A DNA stretch of 64,000 nucleotides from Dysgonamonadaceae bacterium (GTDB lineage: Bacteria; Bacteroidota; Bacteroidia; Bacteroidales; Azobacteroidaceae), in contig JAIRVZ010000092.1 of NCBI GenBank assembly GCA_031253625.1, positions 1 through 64,000 of the forward strand. Direction: 5' to 3'. Position 1 is the first letter of the stretch. Every line of letters begins with the position of its first letter. A program made the translations under genes and the position numbers. Below the pieces are notes generated by a model. That model did not search any database. It saw only the letters and a program-made list of their open reading frames with translations, and was not told the origin of the DNA. Shown here piece after piece: positions 53,528 through 62,013 of the stretch.

Positions 53528-55006
53528 ATGAGAACGACATTAATACTCATTTTTTCGCTGGTCGGATGTATGTATACCGCGTTGCACGCTCAAGAAGAAG
53601 AAAGATACTACGGAGGAGTCGTATTGAATGATTCTATATACGAATTGATTCCGAAAAAACCTGTTTTGCTCACGCGAAGTTATGAGATACTGCCGGCAAG
53701 TCATTCTTTAAGGAACTATTGTCCTACTGTAGGAGCTCAGGGAAGATATAGTACTTGTACGAGTTGGGCTTCTGCCTACGCTGCGCGTACTATTTCCGAA
53801 GCGGTAATTAATAATTGGCAAAGTACCCAGTCATCAGCAGAGGCATTTTCCCCATTGTTTGTTTACTCTTTGTCGAGAGGAGAGAACAGTGGAAATTGTC
53901 AGACCGGTATCTATTTAGATGCAGCATTTCAAACTTTAAAGACAAGAGGAGCAGCAAAATATCGTGATTTCAGTTATGATTGTACATCGCATGTTTCTAT
54001 TCCGAGTGAATTGTATCCCAAGGCACAGTCTAATGTCATAGATAATTATTTCGCTTTATTTTCCGCAAAAGATTCTCACGAGAAGAAAATTATTACTACA
54101 AAAAAATCCATTTCCGAAAACCGGCCGGTGGTCGTATCTATGGCAAATTATATTTCCTTTCAAAAAAACAATGAGGAAGTTTGGAGCGGAACCGCAGATG
54201 TTATGGATGGCTATCATGCCATGTGTGTGGTCGCTTACGACAACAATAAAGACGGCGGTGCTTTCTTGTTTATGAACAGTTGGGGGCCACGTTGGGGAGA
54301 TAACGGATTTAAGTGGGTAAGGTATTCCGATTTCAGTAAATATGTAAATTATGCGATGGAGATGTATGTGAAGAAAAAAACAACAACACCTCAAACTACC
54401 CCTTCGGTAACTCACCCAACTCCGACTCCAAAGCCAACTCCGGTTACTACCCAATCGGCACAAACGGAATTGAACAATTTGGCAGGAGAATTGAATTTTG
54501 TTCTATCTACCGGACAAAAGATGCGTCCTCGATTGTATAACGCCAATCGGAATCCTTATTATGTGCTGGAAGGAAGTTATATTTCCGGAACTCGGTATCG
54601 CTTGTATGTGTCCAACCATGAACCGGCATACGTGTATATCATAGGCTCTGATTTAACAAATGCAGTTTCCAAAGTTTTTCCTCCGCACGACCAAGTCAGT
54701 GCGGCATTGGTTTACCAGTCAAATGAAATGGCTATTCCGGATGAAAAATGGCATATCCAAATGGACAATACAACAGGCAAAGATTATGCTTGTGTACTCT
54801 ATTCTCGCGATGAATTGCCTATTAACGAAATTGTGCACAGAATAAAAGCCGAATCCGGTTCATTTATTGAAAAAATCAATAAAGTATTAGCAGATAAAAT
54901 AGTGCCGGCAAAGGATATTAAATACGACTATTCTGCGATTAGATTCAGTGTAAAAAATACGGACAAAACCGTTGTTCCTATTATCATAGAAATTGACCAC
55001 CGATAA
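53528..55006 (+). CDS. C1 (papain-like) family peptidase, secreted
   Basis: TVGAQGRYSTCTSWASAYA; YHAMCVVAYDNNK; FLFMNSWGPRWGDNGF. Confidence 0.93.
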   Translation: MRTTLILIFSLVGCMYTALHAQEEERYYGGVVLNDSIYELIPKKPVLLTRSYEILPASHSLRNYCPTVGAQGRYSTCTSWASAYAARTISEAVINNWQSTQSSAEAFSPLFVYSLSRGENSGNCQTGIYLDAAFQTLKTRGAAKYRDFSYDCTSHVSIPSELYPKAQSNVIDNYFALFSAKDSHEKKIITTKKSISENRPVVVSMANYISFQKNNEEVWSGTADVMDGYHAMCVVAYDNNKDGGAFLFMNSWGPRWGDNGFKWVRYSDFSKYVNYAMEMYVKKKTTTPQTTPSVTHPTPTPKPTPVTTQSAQTELNNLAGELNFVLSTGQKMRPRLYNANRNPYYVLEGSYISGTRYRLYVSNHEPAYVYIIGSDLTNAVSKVFPPHDQVSAALVYQSNEMAIPDEKWHIQMDNTTGKDYACVLYSRDELPINEIVHRIKAESGSFIEKINKVLADKIVPAKDIKYDYSAIRFSVKNTDKTVVPIIIEIDHR

Positions 55007-55033
55007 AGAATAACAAATTTTAAACATATAAAG

Positions 55034-55981
55034 ATGAAAAAAATCAGCACATTATTAACCGGTTTTCTTATGATGTTTTTTGCTGCTTCTGCGCAAATAT
55101 CTGATATCGAATTACGTGAAACATTGGATTTAATAAATAAAGACAGTCTTAGTCACACAGTGCAGTGTATGGAGAACTTTGAATCGCGACGATGTAATAA
55201 AACCATTGGTCACAACAAAAAAGTTGCCCAATATTTGGTAGATCGCCTAAAAGCGTATGGTATTGAAAATGCCCGCATTGACTCTTTTGTGGTATCAATT
55301 CCGAATCATTGGTTAGCAGGCCCGGTAAATCAATATATGTATAATGTATTGGGAACCTTGAAAGGCACAGGAGAAACCGATTCTACCGTGATTATCGGTG
55401 CGCATTTGGATGCCATCTCTTTTACAGGAACGCGTCCGGATTTTATTCTCGCAGAAACCGCGCCCGGCGCCAATGATAATGCTTCCGGTTGTGCCGTGAT
55501 GATTGAAATGGCACGAATTATCTACGAAAATAATTTAAAACCGTATCACAATATTGATTTTATGGCTTATGATGCGGAAGAGATCGGCTTATTGGGCTCT
55601 TACTACGATGCAGGAAAAAGACGTGCAGCAAACGAAAATATCATTGTAATGTTGAATAACGATGTGGTGGCTTATGAGCCGGAAGAAGATTGGGGGATAT
55701 ACCTTGTCGGACATAGTAATGCATTAGATGTTATAGAAAAAGCAGAACAAGCACTGATAGATTACACCATTGTTTCTCCGTTTTTTGCAGCCCTTGATAC
55801 TGAAAGTAGCGACAACTATCCTTATTACAAAAAAGATTATAAAGCTATTCGCTTTGTCGGGAAAAATTACAGTGCGTTTCCTCATTCTGAGAATGACCAT
55901 TCAGAAATTTTGAATTTTGAATTTTGCCGGCAAATTGCAAGAATGAATTTCGTTTTGCTTGCACATTACGCTGTTTTTTAA
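55034..55981 (+). CDS. M28 family metallopeptidase, secreted
   Basis: VIIGAHLDA; PGANDNASGCAVMIEMA; DFMAYDAEEIGLLGS. Confidence 0.93.
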   Translation: MKKISTLLTGFLMMFFAASAQISDIELRETLDLINKDSLSHTVQCMENFESRRCNKTIGHNKKVAQYLVDRLKAYGIENARIDSFVVSIPNHWLAGPVNQYMYNVLGTLKGTGETDSTVIIGAHLDAISFTGTRPDFILAETAPGANDNASGCAVMIEMARIIYENNLKPYHNIDFMAYDAEEIGLLGSYYDAGKRRAANENIIVMLNNDVVAYEPEEDWGIYLVGHSNALDVIEKAEQALIDYTIVSPFFAALDTESSDNYPYYKKDYKAIRFVGKNYSAFPHSENDHSEILNFEFCRQIARMNFVLLAHYAVF

Positions 55982-57069
55982 TCCTTTTGGTTCAACTCAT
56001 CCAACGGACTTCTAACATTCCTCAACTGGCGATTACCCACTTTAGCATAAATCTGGGTAGTTTTTATATCTCTGTGTCCCAGTAGCTTTTGGATAAAAGT
56101 CATGTCGGTTCCACATTCCAACAAATGCGTAGCATAACTATGCCGTAAGCCATGAATTCCCACCGATTTATTGATTTTCGCTTTTTGCATGGCATTTTTA
56201 AAAACAGCCTGTACACTGCGAATAGCATATTGTCCGCCATATTGACCCTCAAACAGGTATATTTTAGGACGATAAGCCCGATAATAATTTCGCAAATCAT
56301 CGAGAATGCTTTCGGGTAAATTTACATATCTATCCTTTTTCCCTTTCGCATTTTCGATATGTACCATCATTCGACTGCTGTCGATATTGGTAATTTTCAG
56401 ATTCACAATTTCGCTAACACGCAAACCCATTCCGTAGCACAATTTAAGCATCAACAAATGTTTCGGATTTTCAACTTGAGCAAAAATCCTCACAATATCT
56501 TTCTTGCCGATAACTTTAGGAAGCTGTGATTTCTTTTGTGGGCGGGGAATTTCCTCAAAGAAAATCTTCTCACGATGCAGCACTTGCTCAAAGTAAAATT
56601 TTACGGCGTTCATTCGACTATGAATAAGGTTTTCCGAAAATTTTAACTTTGTTATGCAATACAAAAAATAAGACCGTAAACGTTCAGGTGTCAATGTATC
56701 TACAGATGTACCTTTAAGCAAATAGAGTAATTGTGAAAATTCGGCACAGTAAATTCTAATGGTGCTTGGACTGTATGCTTTGAGCAAAAGCAATTCATGC
56801 ATTCGTTTGAGTGCAACAAGATTTACCGGATGAATTTGACTAATAACGGCTTTCCCCATTTCCGTTTTAGGCATCAAGCCAATTTCATTTCTAATGGCAC
56901 TACTATCGGGCAAATACCAACATTTTTTAGAAGAGCTCCACTTAGCTGTAGGAACCTTTTCCTTCAATTCATTTTTTAATAAAAGATTGTAGGGGAAATG
57001 CACAAAAATAACATTTTTATTTTGGTATTCGCCTGTCAAGAATTGGTAATTTTGATGGTTAAATGACAT
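55978..57069 (-). CDS. tyrosine recombinase/integrase with extra N-terminal domain
   Basis: GMGLRVSEIVNL, HGLRHSYATHLLECG, LGHRDIKTTQIYAKV, C-terminal VRSPLDEL; start taken at MSFNHQ. Confidence 0.92.
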   Translation of the reverse strand: MSFNHQNYQFLTGEYQNKNVIFVHFPYNLLLKNELKEKVPTAKWSSSKKCWYLPDSSAIRNEIGLMPKTEMGKAVISQIHPVNLVALKRMHELLLLKAYSPSTIRIYCAEFSQLLYLLKGTSVDTLTPERLRSYFLYCITKLKFSENLIHSRMNAVKFYFEQVLHREKIFFEEIPRPQKKSQLPKVIGKKDIVRIFAQVENPKHLLMLKLCYGMGLRVSEIVNLKITNIDSSRMMVHIENAKGKKDRYVNLPESILDDLRNYYRAYRPKIYLFEGQYGGQYAIRSVQAVFKNAMQKAKINKSVGIHGLRHSYATHLLECGTDMTFIQKLLGHRDIKTTQIYAKVGNRQLRNVRSPLDELNQKD

Positions 57070-57136
57070 ACGCATTTCTAAATATAAATTTTTACAAACA
57101 TACATAAAAACGAGGTAATATTATAATGATTTTTCA

Positions 57137-57165
57137 TTTGAAAAACAGTTTTTTAATTACTTTTG
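57137..57165 (+). promoter_or_regulatory. Bacteroidota-type promoter reading toward the cassette array (Pc-like)
   Basis: TTTG (57137-57140), 17 nt, TACTTTTG (57158-57165). Confidence 0.5.
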
Positions 57166-57346
57166 CAAAAACAGTGTTCAAATAGACAAACTCTAATATG
57201 CGTATTTTGTATAGTCAAAATTTGTATTGACGTAACAATTACAATACAAGACACGAGACATACAAAAATACTAACAGCTAATAAACAGCGACTTATATGG
57301 AGATTTATCATAAAAACACAGAAAAAAACATGCGTCAATTTAACTC

Positions 57347-57353
57347 GTTAGCC
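57347..57353 (+). other. GTTAGCC: candidate attI/left boundary of unit 1
   Basis: Exact reverse complement of GGCTAAC at 58477-58483. Confidence 0.5.
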
Positions 57354-57426
57354 GTCATGCGGGGGCGACAGTGCAGTGGACAAAGAAGTGAAGATTGAAA
57401 AAATGTAATTATATAAATTAAAAAGT

Positions 57427-58437
57427 ATGAAATCATTAGAAATTGAAGGTTATATTTTTAACCCTGTCATTCCAGAAGAGAAAGTATCTGTAACTAATAT
57501 TGATGTATATTATGGATATACTGATGTGATAATAAAAAGGAAATTAGTAGAACAATTAAAAACTATTCCTGAATTAGGGCGGGAACTTGTCAATTTGCCT
57601 AGTGGAATTAAAATACAACTACCTTATGTAGAAATTGGGATAAGAATAAATTCTGTTAAATTTAATAACCTTAAAGCATTCGTTGTTGAAGATAACTACT
57701 ATGATTTAGTATTGGGAAAAAGTGCCATTTCAGAACTTTTTGATTTTGAAAATATTCAAGTTTCAAATAGGAAAAAAGAAAGTAAGGAATTATTATCAAT
57801 AAGAATTCATTCAGTAGACAATTCTTATAAGATTTTAAATGTTGAAAATTTTCTACGAGAAAGTAGAAGACTTTTCAATGTATCAATGATTATTGAAGGA
57901 GAAATTGAAGTAAACACATTAGAAGATATTGATAATGTAATTGATAATGAAATCGGTATTCCTGAAAATAAAAAATTACAATTATCTTGGATTGAGGAAG
58001 GCTCAATTTGGATTACATTGAAATCAACAGCAAAGTCTCTATTTTCTTTCGGAAAAATGCTTGTTGGTGGTAAATCCTCAATATTGGAAGAAAAATTTTA
58101 TGAAGCAAAGAAAAATAAAATTGAAAGTGAAACTCTACAAGAACTACTACCACAAATTATAGAAGAAAGGAAAGCGGAAAAAGAAAAATTTACAGCAGAA
58201 CACCGCCACGAAACAAACAAGATATGGAGAGAAGAAATGAAAGAGCAGATTTCTTTTTTAGATGAAATGATTACCAAGACTATCAAACCCGAACTTGCTT
58301 TAAAATTGATAGAAAAGAAAAATGAAATCATAGAAACATTATGCAATCAAAATATGCTACCAGAGATAATAAATATGCCTGATAAACAAATGCTTGGAGA
58401 TAATCCTCGAAATTTGCCCATAATCTACGAAGAATAA
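57427..58437 (+). CDS. hypothetical protein, unit 1 ORF; N-terminus resembles a degenerate retropepsin-like fold
   Basis: Complete ORF; AFVVEDNYYDLVLGKSAISELFDF resembles the second half of clan AA proteases, DTG triad absent. Confidence 0.65.
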   Translation: MKSLEIEGYIFNPVIPEEKVSVTNIDVYYGYTDVIIKRKLVEQLKTIPELGRELVNLPSGIKIQLPYVEIGIRINSVKFNNLKAFVVEDNYYDLVLGKSAISELFDFENIQVSNRKKESKELLSIRIHSVDNSYKILNVENFLRESRRLFNVSMIIEGEIEVNTLEDIDNVIDNEIGIPENKKLQLSWIEEGSIWITLKSTAKSLFSFGKMLVGGKSSILEEKFYEAKKNKIESETLQELLPQIIEERKAEKEKFTAEHRHETNKIWREEMKEQISFLDEMITKTIKPELALKLIEKKNEIIETLCNQNMLPEIINMPDKQMLGDNPRNLPIIYEE

Positions 58438-58476
58438 AAAACTTTAAACGAAATTAAACCAGAAAATGCACGAACG

Positions 58477-58604
58477 GCTAACGAGCGGTTTCACGCAAGC
58501 GGGGGTGTATGCCCGCAGAAAGTTTTGTGGGAATTTGGAAGTTTATCGCCCGCCCGAACATTTGTGAAACCCCCGCCTGCGTGAAGCCGCCACCACGTAT
58601 GCAA
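58477..58604 (+). repeat. attC-like inverted repeat 1
   Basis: GCGGTTTCACGCAAGCGGGGGT (58486-58507) pairs with ACCCCCGCCTGCGTGAAGCCGC (58570-58591), 20/22; flanked by GGCTAAC and GTATGC. Confidence 0.6.
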
Positions 58605-58829
58605 GCGGTGCGCAAAATTTTCGGGCGACTTAGCTACGTTTGACAGTTTTGCTCTTTGATTAACTTTTGCAAATTGCTGTAAATCATAAAATTAAAAGAA
58701 AAACAAATACAATTGAAAGTTAAATATAAATGTTAAAAATCATATGAAAAGTTCCTTTTTTTGGTTTTTTATTTGAAAATATCTATTTTTGAAAAAAATA
58801 TTGCGAATTGCTTAAAAATCGTGTAGTTT

Positions 58830-59930
58830 ATGGATAGTTTTGTCATACAATTTGTGGAAACCAAATGGAAATATTGTTTGGTCGCTACCTTTTGTGTGCT
58901 TTCACTTTCCGTTGTTAACGGTCAAACAATAGATACCAAAATCCTGCCGGGACTTACTGGTGGCGTTCAAATAGAAACACAAAGTCCGTTATATAATGCT
59001 GCATTTCTCGAAATTTCCGATATGCTTGACGACAAGCAGCCTTTGAGCATCAAACGTGCTGTTTTCCTTACGGAATGGGCTTACCTTGATGGAAAGTTGG
59101 ACTATGAGGAATTTTGTAAAACGATAGACAATGCTGCTGATTTTATCGAAAAATTCATAAAGGCAAACGGAATGGAAAAATACAAGACCGCCAAAAACAT
59201 GGCGCTTATCGAATATTTTTTCCGCCCTTATTCGGGTAACGATCATAAGCCTTTTATATACGATTTTAGCGATGTTGAAGGAATCGAAGATTATACTAAA
59301 CAATTTGTAAGCAAAGTTATGCAAACACACTCAGGGCAATGCCGTTCTTTGCCAATGTACTATAGAGTGCTTGCTGAAGCTGTCGATGCTGAAGCATACA
59401 TCGCATACGCACCACGCCATGTATTTATCCGCTATCGTGATGAAGATAATTTTTACTCTGAAGAATGGGTAAATGTAGAGCTTACAACACATCAATTAGT
59501 CCCTGAATTTGCGATTAAAGAAGGTTTTGAAATAACCGAAAAAGCGATTGAAAATAAACTTTATCTTCATCCGCTGACTGCAAAGGAAACGGTTGCTGTT
59601 CAACTTGCCGACCTTGCATTTGGATATTGGGCTAAATATAAGTTTTGTGACGATTTTACATGGCTATGCGCTAACAAATCGTTAGAATATTATCCTCAAC
59701 ATCCCAAAGCTCTTGCAACTAAAGGAAATTATCTCGAATCGGCTATTATAAAACGTTTGGCATACAACGGATATGGCATTGATGAGCAGATTCTATTTCT
59801 TGAAAGCCAATTGAAAATGGTTTCCGAACAGTTGGAACATTTGGGTTGGGAAGATATGAGTGAAGAGTTGGAAGCTGAACTCAATAAGGTTGGCGAAGAC
59901 GTAAAGAGAGAACAAGAAGAAAAATTTTAA
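58830..59930 (+). CDS. exported transglutaminase-like protein (module 2)
   Basis: Clear paralog of 21851-22939; same THSGQCRSLPMYYRVLAEA / APRHVFIRYRDEDN / WVNVELTTHQ motifs. Confidence 0.7.
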   Translation: MDSFVIQFVETKWKYCLVATFCVLSLSVVNGQTIDTKILPGLTGGVQIETQSPLYNAAFLEISDMLDDKQPLSIKRAVFLTEWAYLDGKLDYEEFCKTIDNAADFIEKFIKANGMEKYKTAKNMALIEYFFRPYSGNDHKPFIYDFSDVEGIEDYTKQFVSKVMQTHSGQCRSLPMYYRVLAEAVDAEAYIAYAPRHVFIRYRDEDNFYSEEWVNVELTTHQLVPEFAIKEGFEITEKAIENKLYLHPLTAKETVAVQLADLAFGYWAKYKFCDDFTWLCANKSLEYYPQHPKALATKGNYLESAIIKRLAYNGYGIDEQILFLESQLKMVSEQLEHLGWEDMSEELEAELNKVGEDVKREQEEKF

Positions 59931-59962
59931 ACAAAATAAAAGACAATAAAAATTTAGATATT

Positions 59963-60781
59963 ATGAGAACAAGACAATTTTTTATCACTACTGCAATGAT
60001 TTGCATTGCATTTTTATTTTCAACAAATTCAGCATACAGCTTTCCTTGGCAAAGTCCGTATGCACACGCAGCAAATAATCCGATTAGGTATGTTGATGTA
60101 AATGGGGATAGTATATCGTTCTCCTATCAGTATAATGCAAATAATGAGTTGACAGGAGTAACAATGAATGTTACGGGTAAAGTCATTAATGTTTCTTCCA
60201 ACTCGAAAGTAAATATGCAGGCTGCTGCAAATCGAATTTCCAATCAAATAGCATCTTCTTTTAGTGGAAATGTAAATGGTGTTTCATTTTCAACGAATGT
60301 AAATTTATCTGTTGCTAATTCTATGGATGATGTCGCAGACAGCGACCATGTATTTGCCTTAGCTGATATGGGAAGTATTGCAACACCAGATGGGAGTAGA
60401 ACTCCTAATGGTGGGTCAAATATGATGGGAGGAAAAGTTGCTTTTATAGATGTAGATTATTTTTCAGGACCTTGGGATACATCATTTGGAGATACAGGAC
60501 CAAGAACTGCAGGTCATGAATTTGGTCACTTGGCAAATTTATCTCATGTAACAGGAGGCTCAAATTTAATGATTCAGGGAGCCGGAAATTCTTGGGGCTC
60601 TTTTGGGGCAACAAAAATTAATAATGGTCAATTAAAATCAATCCACGGGTCATATATAGGTGGATATTTGAATTTAGGTAGTAATTATGAGTTAATTCCT
60701 AGAGTTAATCCTACAACAGGAAGGATAGAAATGAAAGCAATGCCTAATAGAGGAGGAGTAAAATCAGTAATAAAATACTGA
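59963..60781 (+). CDS. secreted protein: signal peptide + minimal RHS-core tip + metzincin-like zinc protease domain
   Basis: SPYAHAANNPIRYVDVNGDSI after the signal peptide; HEFGHLANLSH (HExxHxxxxxH), then SNLMIQG. Confidence 0.7.
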   Translation: MRTRQFFITTAMICIAFLFSTNSAYSFPWQSPYAHAANNPIRYVDVNGDSISFSYQYNANNELTGVTMNVTGKVINVSSNSKVNMQAAANRISNQIASSFSGNVNGVSFSTNVNLSVANSMDDVADSDHVFALADMGSIATPDGSRTPNGGSNMMGGKVAFIDVDYFSGPWDTSFGDTGPRTAGHEFGHLANLSHVTGGSNLMIQGAGNSWGSFGATKINNGQLKSIHGSYIGGYLNLGSNYELIPRVNPTTGRIEMKAMPNRGGVKSVIKY

Positions 60782-60782
60782 A

Positions 60783-61466
60783 ATGACAAGATTGACATAC
60801 ATATTTGTTCTTTTTATTATAATTCTGACAGGTTGTAATAAGTATTTTAAGCCTACTGGTATCATTGACAGGACAGAGGAGTTTTCTGGTAAAAACATTT
60901 GGGTTTCCTTAAACGACAAAGAGAGGATAGATGGTTATACAAGAATTGGAAATTCTATATTTGGAGGAGAAATTGCTTGTAACATAGAGCCGCTAAAAAA
61001 TATTGATACTGAAACTTTTCAAGTCTTGGCAGGTACGCAATACGCAAAAGACAAGAATAATGTTTATTATCCAATAGAAATTCCTTGCATTGATTTTGTT
61101 GACTGTAGCGTTTGTTTTTATGATAGAATAATTGTAGAAGGAGCCAATCCAATAGATTTTGAATATTTAGACAAAGATTATGCAACAAGTGGTAATATAG
61201 TTTTTTTTCGAGGAGAATTATTAAAAGGTGCTGATGGTGAAACATTTAAAGTAATCGAAGGCCCAAGATATTTCTACTTTGCAACAGATAAAAACAATGT
61301 ATATAAGCACAACAAAATCGTAAAAGATGCAGACCCTTCTACTTTTTATTATGATGACACCGACTCAAGAAATGTAATTTCAGAAATTTTCGATAAATAT
61401 ATAATTGGAGACAAGAATAATAAATGGGAATACTTGCCTCCTGATGAAATGAAAAAGATAGAGTAG
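60783..61466 (+). CDS. DKNYY-like lipoprotein (candidate immunity/partner, module 2)
   Basis: Lipobox IIILTGC; repeated DKNNVYYP / DKNNVYKH; 1-nt gap from the upstream stop. Confidence 0.65.
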   Translation: MTRLTYIFVLFIIILTGCNKYFKPTGIIDRTEEFSGKNIWVSLNDKERIDGYTRIGNSIFGGEIACNIEPLKNIDTETFQVLAGTQYAKDKNNVYYPIEIPCIDFVDCSVCFYDRIIVEGANPIDFEYLDKDYATSGNIVFFRGELLKGADGETFKVIEGPRYFYFATDKNNVYKHNKIVKDADPSTFYYDDTDSRNVISEIFDKYIIGDKNNKWEYLPPDEMKKIE

Positions 61467-61739
61467 ATATAACTTTGAAGTACTTTTGTTTCTCATAACA
61501 GACAGAATTTATTGATAGATAGTTGGCTTTCGCCATGTTCGCTTTGCGAACACCGCACCGCCAACCCATGCCCCAAAATGGCTGCGCCATTTTTCGGCTC
61601 TGCCCACCCCCCACCCAAATACATTTGGCTTTGCTCACTTTGACAGTTTTGTGACAATTTCAGAGGACTTTGTTCGGCTATATTTGGAAATTTAGCACTT
61701 CGATTGACATTCCTCATTTTTACGCTAAAAAAATCGCCA

Positions 61740-61870
61740 GCATACAACGTGCAGTTTGGCAAAATGGCGGGCTTGTCTCGTCCGAAATTTTGTTTATATT
61801 TGTAGCGGTAGCTCTCGTCCGAGCGGTGGTGGAAACCCGCCACTTCGCCAAGCTGCTGCTCCGTTGTATG
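61740..61870 (+). repeat. attC-like inverted repeat 2
   Basis: GCATACAAC ... CGTTGTATG; GCAGTTTGGCAAAATGGCGGG pairs with CCCGCCACTTCGCCAAGCTGC, 18/21. Confidence 0.65.
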
Positions 61871-62013
61871 TAATGCGCGGGCAACCGAGCAGTAGTGCAA
61901 CTTTGAAGCGAAAAAACTGAAAATTTTGTACGAAAAAATATTTTTCGTGTTTTATTGGGAAGAAAAACGAAAAAAGATTGTATCTTTGCAAATTATAATT
62001 GTGAATATGTCAT

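Noticed and set aside
54384-54462. Pro/Thr-rich repeat (TTPQTTPSVTHPTPTPKPTPVTTQS) in the C1 peptidase
   Set aside because: Ordinary interdomain linker, not a tandem-repeat or phase-variation array.
55978-57105. Calling the recombinase a canonical intI
   Set aside because: The C-terminal tail is IntI-like, but the IntI-specific insertion is not apparent and there is an extra N-terminal domain; left as tyrosine recombinase.
61339-61991. ORFs 61339-61638, 61493-61900, 61670-61873 and 61794-61991
   Set aside because: They lie across the attC-like repeat and hairpin-rich region; compositionally biased read-through, not credible proteins.
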